A stretch of 64,000 nucleotides of DNA from Deltaproteobacteria bacterium UBA5205 (GCA_002412715.1 DHVP01000006.1:107415-171414); one strand, 5' to 3'. Positions 49,775 through 59,441 are shown, numbered from the stretch's first letter. Made by a program: numbers and translations. The notes: generated by a model from the letters alone, not told the origin.

Positions 49775-51334
49775 ATGAAAGACGGAGATTCGGAACAGAA
49801 AGGCATGAGCAGGCGGTCGTTGCTTAAAGGTGCGGCAGCGGTCGGGGCTATGGCCGGTTTAGGCGGCCTGGCATTGAATCTTGCAGCTCCCGGTACAGCA
49901 GAGGCAATCACAAAAAAGCTGCCCCAGAAATGGGATGAAACATGGGATGTTGTGGTCATCGGTTCAGGGTTTGCAGGACTTGCGGCTGCGGCGGAAGCGG
50001 CAGGTGGGGGCGCAAAGACCGTTATCCTCGAGAAAATGCCTATTTACGGCGGAAATTCCATCATCAACGGAGGGGGATATGCCGCCTGGGATGAAGAACT
50101 CCATCTTCGTCAGAAAAAGAATCTCGGCAACGACAGCGTCAAACAACACATCGATGATACCCTGAAAGGCGGCGATTTTTTTAACATGCCGGCGCTTGTT
50201 GAGGTCATGGCGAAAGAGGCACCCGACGCCCTGAACTGGATGATAAATGAGGGAGGCGCTCAACTCAGCGACGTCCTGGTCATCGGTGGTGGACACACCG
50301 CCTACCGCGCGCACTTTTCGGCGCACAATTCCGGCAAGGACTACACCGACGCACTTAAGAAGATCGCCGAGAAACGCGGGGTAAAGATGGCGCTGAACTC
50401 TCAGGTCACCTGGATCTGGCGCAAGGATGCCGATCCCAAGAGCCCGGTCCTCGGGGTTGAAGTCAAGAGAGGCGCGAAGGTTTTGAACATTAAAGCCAAA
50501 AAGGCTCTCATCCTTGCATCGGGAGGTTTCAGCCAGGACGTGGAAATGCGGCTCGCAGAGTGGCCCAAGCTTGTCAAGGAGTTCAACTGCACCAACCAGA
50601 AGGGAGCCACGGGCGAAATGATACGCTTCTCCAAGGCCGTCGGGGCAGACACGCTGCATATGAACTTCATACAGCTCTTCCCCTTTGCCGAACCGGAAGC
50701 CGGCATCCTCGACAGGCCTGCCGTGTACGGTTTCAGCGGCCCCGGAGTAGGAGTCATCTACGTAAGCAAGACCGGAAAACGTTTTGTCAACGAACTGGAC
50801 CGCAGGGACGTATGCGCCTTCGCCCAGATCGCACTCGGGCCAAACATGAAACCCGCCTATACCATTTTCACTGATGCAATACCGCCCAAGTTTGGCGGCA
50901 AACCCGCAGAGATAGAAGCAGGCATGAAGAAGGGCCGTTTCATCAAGGGCGAAACCATCGCGGAGCTTGCCAAAAAGATCGGAGCTCCCGCCGATGTCCT
51001 TGAAAAAACCATAAAAGACCACAACCGCTACATAGCGGAAGGGAAGGACCCCGAATTCAACAAACCCATGAAAAAGACAATGATCCCCATGGATAAGGGA
51101 CCTTATTACGCTCTGCCGATGTGGCCTGCGGTACACCACACCATGGGCGGCCTGCGGATTAACACGAACTCCCAGGTCGTGGACGTGTTCGGGGCGGTCA
51201 TACCGCACCTGTACGCGGCTGGTGAAGTAGCCGGAGGCGTTCACGGTTCAAACCGGTTGGGCTGCAATGCAACCACGGAATGCGTCGTCTTCGGCCGGAT
51301 CGCCGGCAAAAACGGAGCCAAAGAAAAAGCATAG
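49775..51334 (+). CDS. Tat-exported FAD-dependent fumarate-reductase-family flavoprotein
   Basis: A 519-residue flavoprotein with a Tat signal (MSRRSLLKGAAAVGAM, residues about 11-26, cut after AEA), an FAD-binding motif VVVIGSGFAGLAAAAEA and the family's catalytic segments HHTMGGLRI and GSNRLGCNATTECVVFGRIAG. It lacks a heme domain and FMN-binding domain, so electrons must come from a separate partner. It is likely a periplasmic reductase for fumarate, urocanate or an enoate; substrate not determinable. GGAGG precedes the ATG and a terminator follows. Confidence 0.85.
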   Translation: MKDGDSEQKGMSRRSLLKGAAAVGAMAGLGGLALNLAAPGTAEAITKKLPQKWDETWDVVVIGSGFAGLAAAAEAAGGGAKTVILEKMPIYGGNSIINGGGYAAWDEELHLRQKKNLGNDSVKQHIDDTLKGGDFFNMPALVEVMAKEAPDALNWMINEGGAQLSDVLVIGGGHTAYRAHFSAHNSGKDYTDALKKIAEKRGVKMALNSQVTWIWRKDADPKSPVLGVEVKRGAKVLNIKAKKALILASGGFSQDVEMRLAEWPKLVKEFNCTNQKGATGEMIRFSKAVGADTLHMNFIQLFPFAEPEAGILDRPAVYGFSGPGVGVIYVSKTGKRFVNELDRRDVCAFAQIALGPNMKPAYTIFTDAIPPKFGGKPAEIEAGMKKGRFIKGETIAELAKKIGAPADVLEKTIKDHNRYIAEGKDPEFNKPMKKTMIPMDKGPYYALPMWPAVHHTMGGLRINTNSQVVDVFGAVIPHLYAAGEVAGGVHGSNRLGCNATTECVVFGRIAGKNGAKEKA

Positions 51335-51353
51335 TGCGAGCATAGTACACACA

Positions 51354-51387
51354 AGGGCCATCCCGGAAAGGGGATGGCCCTTTTTTT
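51354..51387 (+). terminator. Intrinsic terminator after the flavoprotein gene
   Basis: An 11-bp perfect stem (AGGGCCATCCC, 51354-51364, with 51371-51381), 6-nt loop and seven T residues. The following 150 bp contain only a fragment of the CCGGAATGACG repeat. Confidence 0.9.
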
Positions 51388-51537
51388 AACCCCCGCACAG
51401 AAATCGATTCGCCGGAATGACGAAGAAAAACTTGGGGATGACGAAAAGGTGAGCGTGGGAATTATTGGATTGGGTCTGGCGGTACGGAGAGATCATGACC
51501 TTTGCATACGTGCGCGTGTCTCCAGCCTATAGCTGTT

Positions 51538-52221
51538 TTACCTGAATAGATTGTACTTGACGATCGTGAAGAACGCCTTGATGCCGTCGCGCCAGGTGAT
51601 CTTCTTACCCTCTTCGTAGGTCCTGCCGTAATAGGAAATGGGGACTTCGAAGATGCGCCATCTCCCCCTGGCTACTTTCGCGGTGATCTCGGGCTCCACA
51701 CCGAAACGGTCGGATTCGATGGTAATGGTCTTGATGACCTCTTTCTTGAAGACCTTGTAGCATGTTTCCATGTCGGTCAGGTTAAGGTTCGTGAACATGT
51801 TAGACAGGAGCGTCACCATGGAATTGCCCACGTAATGCCAGAAGTAGAGAACTCTGTGAGGCCCGCCGAGAAACCGTGAACCATAGACCACGTCAGCCTT
51901 GCCCTCCAGGATAGGCCCCAATAGCACCGGGTACTCCCTGGGGTCGTACTCAAGGTCGGCATCCTGGATGAGGACGATGTCGCCCGTTGCAGCAGCGATG
52001 CCGCGCCGCAGGGCCGCTCCTTTCCCCTGGTTCTTCTCCTGAAAGATCGCCACGACACCATCGGCCGCATTCAGCTCATTCAGACGTTCGCGCGTGCCGT
52101 CAGTGGAACAATCGTCCACCACGATAATCTCTTTATCGTATGGCGTCTCTTTCACTTTGCGGAGAATCTCATCGATGAATTCGATCTCGTTGTAGGCCGG
52201 TATTATTACAGATAAAAGCAT
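51538..52221 (-). CDS. Family 2 glycosyltransferase (dolichyl/polyprenyl-phosphate mannosyltransferase-like)
   Basis: A 227-residue GT-A enzyme. The N-terminal SVIIPAYNE, DDCSTDGT and the metal-binding QDADLEYDP motif are intact, and GKGAALRRGI binds the nucleotide. No C-terminal membrane domain is present, as in Dpm1-type enzymes that load a sugar onto a polyprenyl phosphate. This fits with the GT-C-like YfhO protein elsewhere in the window, though the two are 17 kb apart. Confidence 0.9.
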   Translation of the reverse strand: MLLSVIIPAYNEIEFIDEILRKVKETPYDKEIIVVDDCSTDGTRERLNELNAADGVVAIFQEKNQGKGAALRRGIAAATGDIVLIQDADLEYDPREYPVLLGPILEGKADVVYGSRFLGGPHRVLYFWHYVGNSMVTLLSNMFTNLNLTDMETCYKVFKKEVIKTITIESDRFGVEPEITAKVARGRWRIFEVPISYYGRTYEEGKKITWRDGIKAFFTIVKYNLFR

Positions 52222-52377
52222 GTATTCCTTTCAATCTGATCCGCACGTTCGTCCTTCCGCAGATCGACCCTGGCATGGTCCGCATCCCACAGCAGGGGAC
52301 CGATCAGCTTGAGTGTCTTCCCGGATAGTGGCATACAGGTAATGTTATATGTACGTCTGTTAAATTTCAAGGAGAAA

Positions 52378-52421
52378 GGGTAATAGGTAATAGGTGGTCC
52401 TATTACCTGTTTCTTTTTTTC
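52378..52421 (+). repeat. Short heptamer hairpin with T-rich tail
   Basis: AGGTAATAGG (52385-52394) pairs perfectly with CCTATTACCT (52399-52408) across four bases and is followed by GTTTCTTTTTTT. This copy of the heptamer family has the form of an intrinsic terminator, placed 40 bp before the next start codon. Confidence 0.7.
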
Positions 52422-52447
52422 TTACGTTATGTCATATTCAAATAAGT

Positions 52448-53794
52448 ATGGAAATCCCGTACCTTGAGCATTTCGGTTTCTCGGAAAAACCATTCGGCAT
52501 GTCCCCGGATCCGTCTTTCTATTTCGAGTCAGCCGAGCACAAACAGGCTATCGACTGCCTGACCTTCTTTATTGCACAGCAGGAAGGCTTCGCCCTCATC
52601 TATGGTGACGTAGGTTCGGGAAAGACGACGATCTCACGGATCTTCCTCAACACGCTTGACCGCCAGACCTATAATACCGCACTCATCCTGAACCCGGTCG
52701 CCGATGAAGCGGAGTTCATGAAGGAGGTGCTGGGCGAATACGGTGCCGGTGACATACCCGACACCAAAAAAGAGCTTTACGACAAGCTGAGGCACTATCT
52801 CCTGGAGGAGTTCCAGAAGGGCAAGATCAATATTCTCCTTATCGACGAGGCACAGCTTCTTTCCTATGACCTCCTGGAGTTTATCCGCCTGCTCTCCAAC
52901 ATAGAAACGGATAAACAAAAGATCCTTCATACCGTCTTTTTTGCCCAGCCGGAGTTTCTCGACAAATTGAAGGACCCCATGATGCGCCATCTTTCCCAGC
53001 GCATCACCGTCACATATTGCATAAGACCGCTCACCTATCCGGAGGTGAAGGCGTATATCAACTACCGGCTTTTCAAAGCAGGGGCCAGGGGGACTCTCGA
53101 GTTCCACGACCGGGCGATGAAGCTGATCCACACGGCATCACGGGGTTATCCGCGCCTCATAAACTATATATGCGATCGCTGTCTTCTTGTCCTCTACGCA
53201 AGATCCAGCTTCACCGTTGACAGCCACGTCGTGTCGAAGGTCATCATCGAAGAGAGCATCCCCCTTTCCACGACGAAGCATACGAAAGATTCCAGGAGAC
53301 TGGCGTTGAGGCGTCCCATCCTCATAGGAGGGATCATTGCCGTGGTCATCATAGGTACGGCCGGTTATTATTTCATGATTACCGGCGTGCACAGATTCTT
53401 TTCACCCAAAACAACGCCCGTACAGGCGTCCGGCGCACCAGCCGTCCGGGTGCCCACCACGGCCGTTCAAACCGCGGCACCACCGGGCGGCATTACACCG
53501 GCGGCGGCACCCGTAAAGGTCACCACCGGCGCTCCCGCCGTCAAGGCGCCGCCGAAAACAGATATCGTTCTCAAAAGGGTCTACGTCGACAAGGAAGCGG
53601 CAAATGTCAGACTGCTGCCTGACATCAATTCCGCCCGGATAGGCGTGATCGTCAAGGACGAGGCCCTGAAGGTGATAGCCGAAAAAACAGATCGCGATAA
53701 ACAGAAATGGTACAAGATCAAACTCTACGAAGGCCGGGAGGGCTGGATCTCGGAAACGGTTGTAAGGGAGAAGATGAGTAATGGTAATAGGTAA
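52448..53794 (+). CDS. GspA/MshM-like AAA+ ATPase with C-terminal SH3 domain
   Basis: A 448-residue protein. The N-terminal ATPase begins with the family-typical HFGFSEKPFGMSPDP and has Walker A GDVGSGKTT (53-61) and Walker B ILLIDEAQ. A membrane helix (about 286-306) and a Pro/Ala/Thr-rich linker lead to a bacterial SH3 domain (ANVRLLPDIN, GWISETVV) that would bind peptidoglycan in the periplasm. Such proteins make room in the cell wall for secretin assembly. The ATG at 52448 matches the family N-terminus. The last codons, SNGNR-stop, lie in a heptamer array. Confidence 0.85.
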   Translation: MEIPYLEHFGFSEKPFGMSPDPSFYFESAEHKQAIDCLTFFIAQQEGFALIYGDVGSGKTTISRIFLNTLDRQTYNTALILNPVADEAEFMKEVLGEYGAGDIPDTKKELYDKLRHYLLEEFQKGKINILLIDEAQLLSYDLLEFIRLLSNIETDKQKILHTVFFAQPEFLDKLKDPMMRHLSQRITVTYCIRPLTYPEVKAYINYRLFKAGARGTLEFHDRAMKLIHTASRGYPRLINYICDRCLLVLYARSSFTVDSHVVSKVIIEESIPLSTTKHTKDSRRLALRRPILIGGIIAVVIIGTAGYYFMITGVHRFFSPKTTPVQASGAPAVRVPTTAVQTAAPPGGITPAAAPVKVTTGAPAVKAPPKTDIVLKRVYVDKEAANVRLLPDINSARIGVIVKDEALKVIAEKTDRDKQKWYKIKLYEGREGWISETVVREKMSNGNR

Positions 53795-53826
53795 TGGGTT
53801 ATGGGTTATGGGTTATGGGTCATAGG
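53777..53826 (+). repeat. Heptamer array, left side of the S23 gene
   Basis: Seven consecutive units (TAATGGT, AATAGGT, then ATGGGTT repeated) begin inside the end of the preceding gene, whose TAA stop (53792-53794) is part of the array. Confidence 0.85.
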
Positions 53827-53937
53827 AGAGAAACATAGATCTTAACACATTGTGATTCCCCGGCGTTTTATTTCCCCGTGGCATAGACTTGCGGTTATTC
53901 GCGCATTATTTGTTCTGTCAAAAGTAATACTCACATA

Positions 53938-54369
53938 ATGAAGAAATCAGGGTTCAGGGAACTCAACGTGTGGAAACGTTCGAGAGATCTGGCGGTTCTC
54001 GTGTACAGAATTACTGGTGGCAACTCTTACAGGCAGGATAATGGTTTGCGAGACCAGATGCGTCGGGCTTCGGTGTCGATTGCAAGCAATATTGCCGAGG
54101 GAGATGAAAGGGGCACCAACAGGGAATCGATAAGATTCCTGTATATTGCCAAGGGATCTCTTGCAGAACTGGTCACACAGCTGGAAATATCAAAAGCTAT
54201 CGACTACATCGAAAACGACGATTTCACCCGTCTTCAGAATGAGTGTGATCTGATTGGAAAGATGTTAGGCAAACTCATCAAAATGCGCAGTCCCCATAAC
54301 CCATTACCTATTACCCATCTTCTCACACATACCACATCTCTGCTTCGAAGGTTTCCGAGGGGGCGGTAA
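53938..54369 (+). CDS. S23/four-helix-bundle protein (23S rRNA intervening-sequence family)
   Basis: A 143-residue member of the four-helix-bundle family first found in intervening sequences of 23S rRNA genes and related to accessory proteins of diversity-generating retroelements. FRELNVWKRSRDLAVLVYRI, LRDQMRRASVSIASNIAEG and the later FLYIAKGSLAEL are diagnostic. Function is unproven; nucleic-acid binding is suspected. The core ends near residue 120; the rest (MRSPHNPLPITHLL onward) is encoded by the right-hand heptamer array and then runs 47 bp into the opposite-strand GH57 gene, so the native stop appears lost. No ribosome site is evident. Confidence 0.82.
   Translation: MKKSGFRELNVWKRSRDLAVLVYRITGGNSYRQDNGLRDQMRRASVSIASNIAEGDERGTNRESIRFLYIAKGSLAELVTQLEISKAIDYIENDDFTRLQNECDLIGKMLGKLIKMRSPHNPLPITHLLTHTTSLLRRFPRGR
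54292..54319 (-). repeat. Heptamer array, right side of the S23 gene
   Basis: CCCATAA, CCCATTA, CCTATTA and CCCATCT units, opposite in orientation to 53777-53826, lie inside the 3' end of the S23 frame. Confidence 0.85.
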
Positions 54370-56467
54370 TTGCCAGGTAGCCTCTTTGAGGTATCCTGTC
54401 GATGATCATTTCCTTCATCTTGAGGGAAAGCCAGACATCCACCTTGTCTTTTGGTTCAGTTCCGAGGGCGTCGAATGGCACTGAAAGTTCCAGGATGTCC
54501 TCGAAGGCCGCTTCGACGGGTACGTCGGCTTCCAAGGACCTGTCATGAACATGGAATTCGATCTTGTGGTCACCTTTGCCGATCATCGCGATCTCGAAGG
54601 TGATGCCGTCCATTTCATCCATGAAGCGTTTGTCGAGATCGATGCGCAGGTAAAGTTCCGACTCGCTAAACCCGTAGTAGCAGTCCTTTATGATGGAGAC
54701 CGCTTCATGCATGGCGCTGCCGTGTCCTTTCCCTTCGATGAAGCCGGAGCCGATCCACTCGAAGTAATTCGTCACCCTGCCGTCGATGATCGGACGGAGA
54801 AAATTGACGGGCTCCCTCACAGGGCGCGCCTCGCGGTCCGCGACTATGATCGGGATTGACAATCTCTCGGGGACTTCCTTACCGAGATACCGGTACACAT
54901 TGGCCACATTCTCCCGGAAAAGCAGATCGAAGATCTCGTCGTCATCCGATGAATGTTCGTCACCGTACCACCAGAACCAGTCGCTCCCCTCCGCTATGTA
55001 TATGGATTCCCAGGCCAGTTCGTTTGTGTGTTCGGGGTCCTGCGCCTCGAGGAAGTTCCGGGCCTGTGCCAGGAGCGACCATGCCGCATTGTCTTCTCTG
55101 TGGCCGATCCAGATGGAGAAATTGTGACCGATCCATGATCCGGCGTGGCAATGGTAGAGGCTTCCATAATCCCTTGCCGTCTCAAGGTATTCCGAGATGG
55201 TAACGGGCGTCATACCTGAGTCGTGAAGGATACCCTCGTAAAGATAGCTGAGAAAATCCCTTCCGTCGTTTTTGTAGCCCTCCCAGGCATTCTCACCGTC
55301 CATTGCGATCGTCACCAGGGGCCTTGCGATCGTGTTCCCGATGGATTTACCGATCGCTCTTAGCCTGTTCAGGCAGTCCCGGGCCGCATCCTTCGCGTCC
55401 GCACGGGAGTAATGAAATGAGATGAGATCCGAAAGAGATTGATCCCGAAAGACGACCGTGATCTCCCGACCGTTCTTTTCGTAGCGATAAGGCTTGTACA
55501 GCACCTCCGGATTGATGACATAACCATGTTCGTCTCGTCGCGCACCCCATTTCAAGCTTTCGAAGAGAATGTCCTCATCCGTCGCAAGCCACCTGATACC
55601 CTGTTCCATGTAAAGCTCGAGGGCCTCGTCGCTGACAGAACCCTCCGGAGGCCACATACCTTGCGGACGCCGTCCCATTATTTTCTCGAAGAGTTCGAGC
55701 CCATCAGATATCTGGCGGGATGCGTCGCCGGGCCAGGCAAAGGGCACATCCGGAAGTTTGACGCCCGGCATGGCCTCCCTGGCCGACCCGCTGTTGATAA
55801 GAAGCGGTATGATGGGATGATAGAAGGCTGAGGTGGATAATTCCACGATCCCCCGCGAGGCAAGGTCCCGGTAAAGAGGCATGATCCCTTTCAGAATATC
55901 CTTCTGAACACCCCGAAGAACCTCCTTGTCTTCTTCTGTGTAGCTTCGCCCCTTTTCTTTGAGATATTTCAGACCGTCACAGGTTTCGAAAAAACAGGGG
56001 TCAGTCCAGGCGAGGAAGAAGAGGATCTGAAGGTCCCGCAGTTCATCCTCGCTGAAGTACCCGGTGATTTTCCGCATGCCATCCCTGGGGGAATAGAACC
56101 CGCGTTTGGCCAGAAGTTCATAATATCGGGGGAAAGGCCGGATCATGTTTTCCCAGTTGGCGTTGAAGAAGTTATTCAGGAGGAAAACCTTGTCATCCTG
56201 TGAAAGGTCCGAGGGATGTTTCTTGAACACCTCGAGGTACCTGTCCTTCACATCCAGGTCTTCGTAATCCACCAGCTGTTCGAGAAGAGACGGCACGAAA
56301 TTGAAATTCTGCTTCATGCCCGGAAAATCTTTGAGCATGGAACCCATGTCGTAGTAATCTTTGGTCCCGTGCAGGAGAGTCCACGGGAGCAGATATTCTC
56401 CCGTGAAGGTGTTCTTGTAATAAGGCTGATGCATGTGCCAGAGAAATGAAATGTACATCCCGTCCAT
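54323..56467 (-). CDS. Family 57 glycoside hydrolase
   Basis: A 714-residue GH57 enzyme. The first conserved motif HMHQPYY appears at residues 11-17, and further motifs include GMWPPEGSVSD, WLATDED and MDGENAWEGY, the region holding the catalytic acid. Such enzymes act on alpha-glucans (alpha-amylase, glucanotransferase or branching enzyme); the C-terminal beta domain matches the long alpha-amylase-like type. There is no signal peptide, so it acts on intracellular glycogen-like polymer. A second ATG three codons later is possible. Its 3' end overlaps the S23 gene in antisense. Confidence 0.88.
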   Translation of the reverse strand: MDGMYISFLWHMHQPYYKNTFTGEYLLPWTLLHGTKDYYDMGSMLKDFPGMKQNFNFVPSLLEQLVDYEDLDVKDRYLEVFKKHPSDLSQDDKVFLLNNFFNANWENMIRPFPRYYELLAKRGFYSPRDGMRKITGYFSEDELRDLQILFFLAWTDPCFFETCDGLKYLKEKGRSYTEEDKEVLRGVQKDILKGIMPLYRDLASRGIVELSTSAFYHPIIPLLINSGSAREAMPGVKLPDVPFAWPGDASRQISDGLELFEKIMGRRPQGMWPPEGSVSDEALELYMEQGIRWLATDEDILFESLKWGARRDEHGYVINPEVLYKPYRYEKNGREITVVFRDQSLSDLISFHYSRADAKDAARDCLNRLRAIGKSIGNTIARPLVTIAMDGENAWEGYKNDGRDFLSYLYEGILHDSGMTPVTISEYLETARDYGSLYHCHAGSWIGHNFSIWIGHREDNAAWSLLAQARNFLEAQDPEHTNELAWESIYIAEGSDWFWWYGDEHSSDDDEIFDLLFRENVANVYRYLGKEVPERLSIPIIVADREARPVREPVNFLRPIIDGRVTNYFEWIGSGFIEGKGHGSAMHEAVSIIKDCYYGFSESELYLRIDLDKRFMDEMDGITFEIAMIGKGDHKIEFHVHDRSLEADVPVEAAFEDILELSVPFDALGTEPKDKVDVWLSLKMKEMIIDRIPQRGYLAITAPSETFEAEMWYV

Positions 56468-56503
56468 ATGGATATTATCGCTTACGATCCCGGATGGTTA
56501 ATA

Positions 56504-56980
56504 TTATTCAACTTCAATGTGGCGAAAGGTTATGTCCTGACCGATCTCAATAACACCGACCGTTCCCTTTGCCGAATAACCGCCCCTGTAGCTTCCCGGA
56601 TTGAAAAGGACAATTCCTCCTTTGATTATATTTAATGGCACATGCGTGTGGCCGAAAACGATTATGTCCACATCCGAAAATGCATGCAAAACCGCATCTT
56701 CAAGGCCCCGCGGTGATCCCCACCCGTGGATGATGCCGATTCGCCTGCCTGCAATCTCCTCGATACGCTTCTGAGGGAGGGCAGCCTGCAGGCCGGGATC
56801 GTCCATATTACCCCTCACGGCCCGAAGGTCCCAACCGGAAAGATAATCCAGCACATTCGAAGACGTCATGTCACCGGCGTGAATCATTACGTCGACATCT
56901 CCGAAAAGGGTCGTCATGTGACGCCTGAAACCTTCTGTGGCATATTCAAGATGGGTATCTGAAATGACCGCGATCTTCAT
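56504..56980 (-). CDS. YfcE/MJ0936-family metallophosphodiesterase
   Basis: A 158-residue calcineurin-like phosphodiesterase with the full metal motif set: ISDTHLE (D8, H10), HAGDM, RGNMDD, IIHGWG and FGHTHVP. It hydrolyses phosphodiesters in vitro in characterised relatives; the natural substrate is unclear. The ATG at 56980 begins exactly at the family N-terminus MKIAVISDTH; a longer frame upstream is unsupported. It follows on the same strand as, and lies before, the GH57 gene by 36 bp. Confidence 0.88.
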   Translation of the reverse strand: MKIAVISDTHLEYATEGFRRHMTTLFGDVDVMIHAGDMTSSNVLDYLSGWDLRAVRGNMDDPGLQAALPQKRIEEIAGRRIGIIHGWGSPRGLEDAVLHAFSDVDIIVFGHTHVPLNIIKGGIVLFNPGSYRGGYSAKGTVGVIEIGQDITFRHIEVE

Positions 56981-57156
56981 CTGATGAATAACTCTATAAG
57001 AAAACAGGGAGAGTGTCAAAAACAAAGTGTCCCTGAACTTAAGGCTGTCCAACCCGGTATGAGGGTCGGACGTTCGGCATACGGCCGCCGAACCACGGCC
57101 ATCGGTACATGGCCATCTGCATTGACAGGACGCCTTGCGGGGTGTTAGACTAGGTG

Positions 57157-58338
57157 ATGAAATTATTAAAGAAAATCCCCTTGAAGTTCAATATATATCT
57201 TCTAAAAGAACTCTCAAGTATCCTGTTTCTCTCTCTGGGCATCCTCACTTTCATTCTTGTTTTATCCCGCCTCGGCAAGATCGCCGATCTCATTATCAAC
57301 AAGGGGGTGGGGTTCAAGGATATCTTTGCGCTCATAGCCTTTTCCGTACCGCCGTACCTTACGTTTACCCTTCCCATGGCTTTCCTTCTTTCAGTCATCG
57401 TTGTGCTCGGGAGACTTTCGACGGAAAACGAGATACTTGTCCTCAAGGCAAGCGGAGTGAATCTCAGATGGCTTTTCGCGCCCATAGCCTTCGTGGGTCT
57501 CATTATCACCATCGGCGGGCTCTTCAATACAAATGTCCTGCTTCCCCACTGCAGCGGCTTGTTCAGGGAAACTCTGATCAACGTGATAAAGAAGGGCATT
57601 TCCGTGGATGACAAGGAAGGTGTCTTCAACGACAGTGTACCCGGTGTCGTCATCTATATCAACAAAGTAGATACAGCAAAGCGGGCCCTGGCAGGCGTAG
57701 TCGTATCCGACGACCGCGACAAGACCGTGAAACAGACCATTTCCGCAAGCAGCGGGTATGTCCACATCGATCCGGACACCTTCGACCTCTATTTCATGCT
57801 GCACAACGGCAGCCTCCACCGCTGGGAAAAGGCGACCGATACCTACCGCAACGTGAGCTTTCAGGACTACACGTTCACCATGAACCTGTCTCAGATGGTA
57901 CCGACGGGAGGCGTCAGCAGAAAACTGGCATACGAGATGGACCGCAATGAGCTGAAAAAGGCACTTGCGAAAACAACAAATGAAAACGACCGGTACGATC
58001 TGCTCCTTGAGATCTACAAGAAGATATCCTTGCCCCTGTCATCTCTTGCCTTTATCATACTTACCGTTCCCCTCGGGGTGAGACGAAAGGTGGAGGGAAA
58101 GTTTTCGGGGACCCTGTACAGCTTGCTGTTGTTCATTTTTTATTATGTACTTATGGCCATGACGGACAGCCTGGGGAAAAACATCCACGCACCGCCCTAC
58201 CTCATAACGTTCCTCCCCAATGCGGTGATACTCGCGATGGGCCTTTATCTGGTGAGGAGCCTTAATAAAGAAGAGCATGTAACCATATCACAAAGATTGA
58301 AATACCTGTGGGTTTATTGTCTTGAAAAAGTTAAATAG
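57157..58338 (+). CDS. lptF: LPS export permease LptF
   Basis: A YjgP/YjgQ-family permease of the Lpt ABC transporter, which extracts lipopolysaccharide from the inner membrane and passes it to LptC-A-D. It has three N-terminal membrane helices, a periplasmic beta-jellyroll (about 120-260) and three C-terminal helices (ending LITFLPNAVILAMGLYLV). The ATG at 57157 is preferred; a GTG lies one codon before it. It overlaps lptG by 17 bp. The pair shows a Gram-negative envelope with LPS. Confidence 0.93.
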   Translation: MKLLKKIPLKFNIYLLKELSSILFLSLGILTFILVLSRLGKIADLIINKGVGFKDIFALIAFSVPPYLTFTLPMAFLLSVIVVLGRLSTENEILVLKASGVNLRWLFAPIAFVGLIITIGGLFNTNVLLPHCSGLFRETLINVIKKGISVDDKEGVFNDSVPGVVIYINKVDTAKRALAGVVVSDDRDKTVKQTISASSGYVHIDPDTFDLYFMLHNGSLHRWEKATDTYRNVSFQDYTFTMNLSQMVPTGGVSRKLAYEMDRNELKKALAKTTNENDRYDLLLEIYKKISLPLSSLAFIILTVPLGVRRKVEGKFSGTLYSLLLFIFYYVLMAMTDSLGKNIHAPPYLITFLPNAVILAMGLYLVRSLNKEEHVTISQRLKYLWVYCLEKVK

Positions 58339-59401
58339 ATATCTTTTGTACAGCGCTATCAAGTACCTTCTTATCGCCCAGCTGGCGGGCGTCAGCATGT
58401 TTCTGGTCATCGAGTTCTTTCAGCATACGGACCGTTTTACCGTCTCGCTGCATGCATTCGTGATGGTCGTGCTCTATATACTGCTCCTGCTCCCTTATTA
58501 CTTCAATCTCATTCTTCCCCTGGCCTTTCTGGTTTCCATGCTGATCGTGCTCATACTAATGATCCGGGGCAATGAAATGATCGTCGCGCGAACCTCGGGA
58601 ATCAGTACACTATCTTTAATGAAACCCTTTGTAGGCTTTTCCCTGGTACTGGTATTGGTGTCCTTCGCTCTGGCGGAATGGATAGTCCCTCTTTCGGCCA
58701 ATGCCTCGAATTATATTTACCAGGTGAAGATCCGGGGCGAAGAGTCACACGTTTTCATAAAAAATGACAGAATCTGGTTCAAGAGGGATCAGACTATCTG
58801 CAACATAGACTTCTTCGATACCAAGAAAGATATCATCAAAGGACTCACGGTCCTTGAACTGGACAATGATTTCGCGGTGATCAAGAGGACTGACGCCCAG
58901 GAGGGCGTATGGAAGAACAATACATGGCATTTCACCAATGTGGCTGTAAGAACATTCGAAAAGAACGGCAATATCACGAAAAAGACATACCCCAGGATGA
59001 TCAATGTCATCAACGAACAACCATCGGTCTTCAAGATCGTGGAGAGAAACCCCGAGGAAATGAGCTACCGGGAATTGTACCGCTATATTTCAAGGCTCAA
59101 GGAAGACGGTCACGATGTGAGGCGGTACCTCGTAGACCTCTATAACAAGATCGCTTTTCCCTTCATCAATCTCATCATGGTGTTCGCCGCATTCTCGGTG
59201 GGGCTGAGATATGCGAAGACGAAACATGTCTCCAAGGGCATATTCTCCGGCATCCTTGTAGGCGCGCTGTACTGGTTTTTTCATTCCGTTTCGTTGTCTT
59301 TGGGCTATTCGGAGATCTTCCCGCCGCTTTTTGCGGCGTGGTTCTCCAACCTTGTTTTTATTGCGTCCGGTGTCATCGGTATCGTGACACTGAGAACATA
59401 G
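58322..59401 (+). CDS. lptG: LPS export permease LptG
   Basis: A 359-residue partner of LptF with the same layout: three N-terminal helices, a periplasmic domain and three C-terminal helices (VFAAFSVGLRYAKTKHVSKG between them is typical of LptG). It starts with TTG inside the lptF 3' end, giving tight coupling. LptB, LptC and LptA are not in the window. Confidence 0.93.
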   Translation: MKKLNRYLLYSAIKYLLIAQLAGVSMFLVIEFFQHTDRFTVSLHAFVMVVLYILLLLPYYFNLILPLAFLVSMLIVLILMIRGNEMIVARTSGISTLSLMKPFVGFSLVLVLVSFALAEWIVPLSANASNYIYQVKIRGEESHVFIKNDRIWFKRDQTICNIDFFDTKKDIIKGLTVLELDNDFAVIKRTDAQEGVWKNNTWHFTNVAVRTFEKNGNITKKTYPRMINVINEQPSVFKIVERNPEEMSYRELYRYISRLKEDGHDVRRYLVDLYNKIAFPFINLIMVFAAFSVGLRYAKTKHVSKGIFSGILVGALYWFFHSVSLSLGYSEIFPPLFAAWFSNLVFIASGVIGIVTLRT

Positions 59402-59441
59402 ATTATTAGCGTATGTTTTGTTACAAGAAAGGAGTTTTCAT

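Noticed and set aside
49964..51244. 426-residue open frame on the minus strand
   Set aside because: Antisense shadow of the Tat flavoprotein gene, which has a signal peptide, family motifs, ribosome site and terminator.
53777..54319. CRISPR array from the short tandem units
   Set aside because: Units are 7 bp, contiguous and degenerate, with no spacers of constant length and no cas genes in the window.
53938..54369. Intervening sequence of a 23S rRNA gene
   Set aside because: The S23-family gene is not inside any rRNA gene; both flanks are protein-coding.
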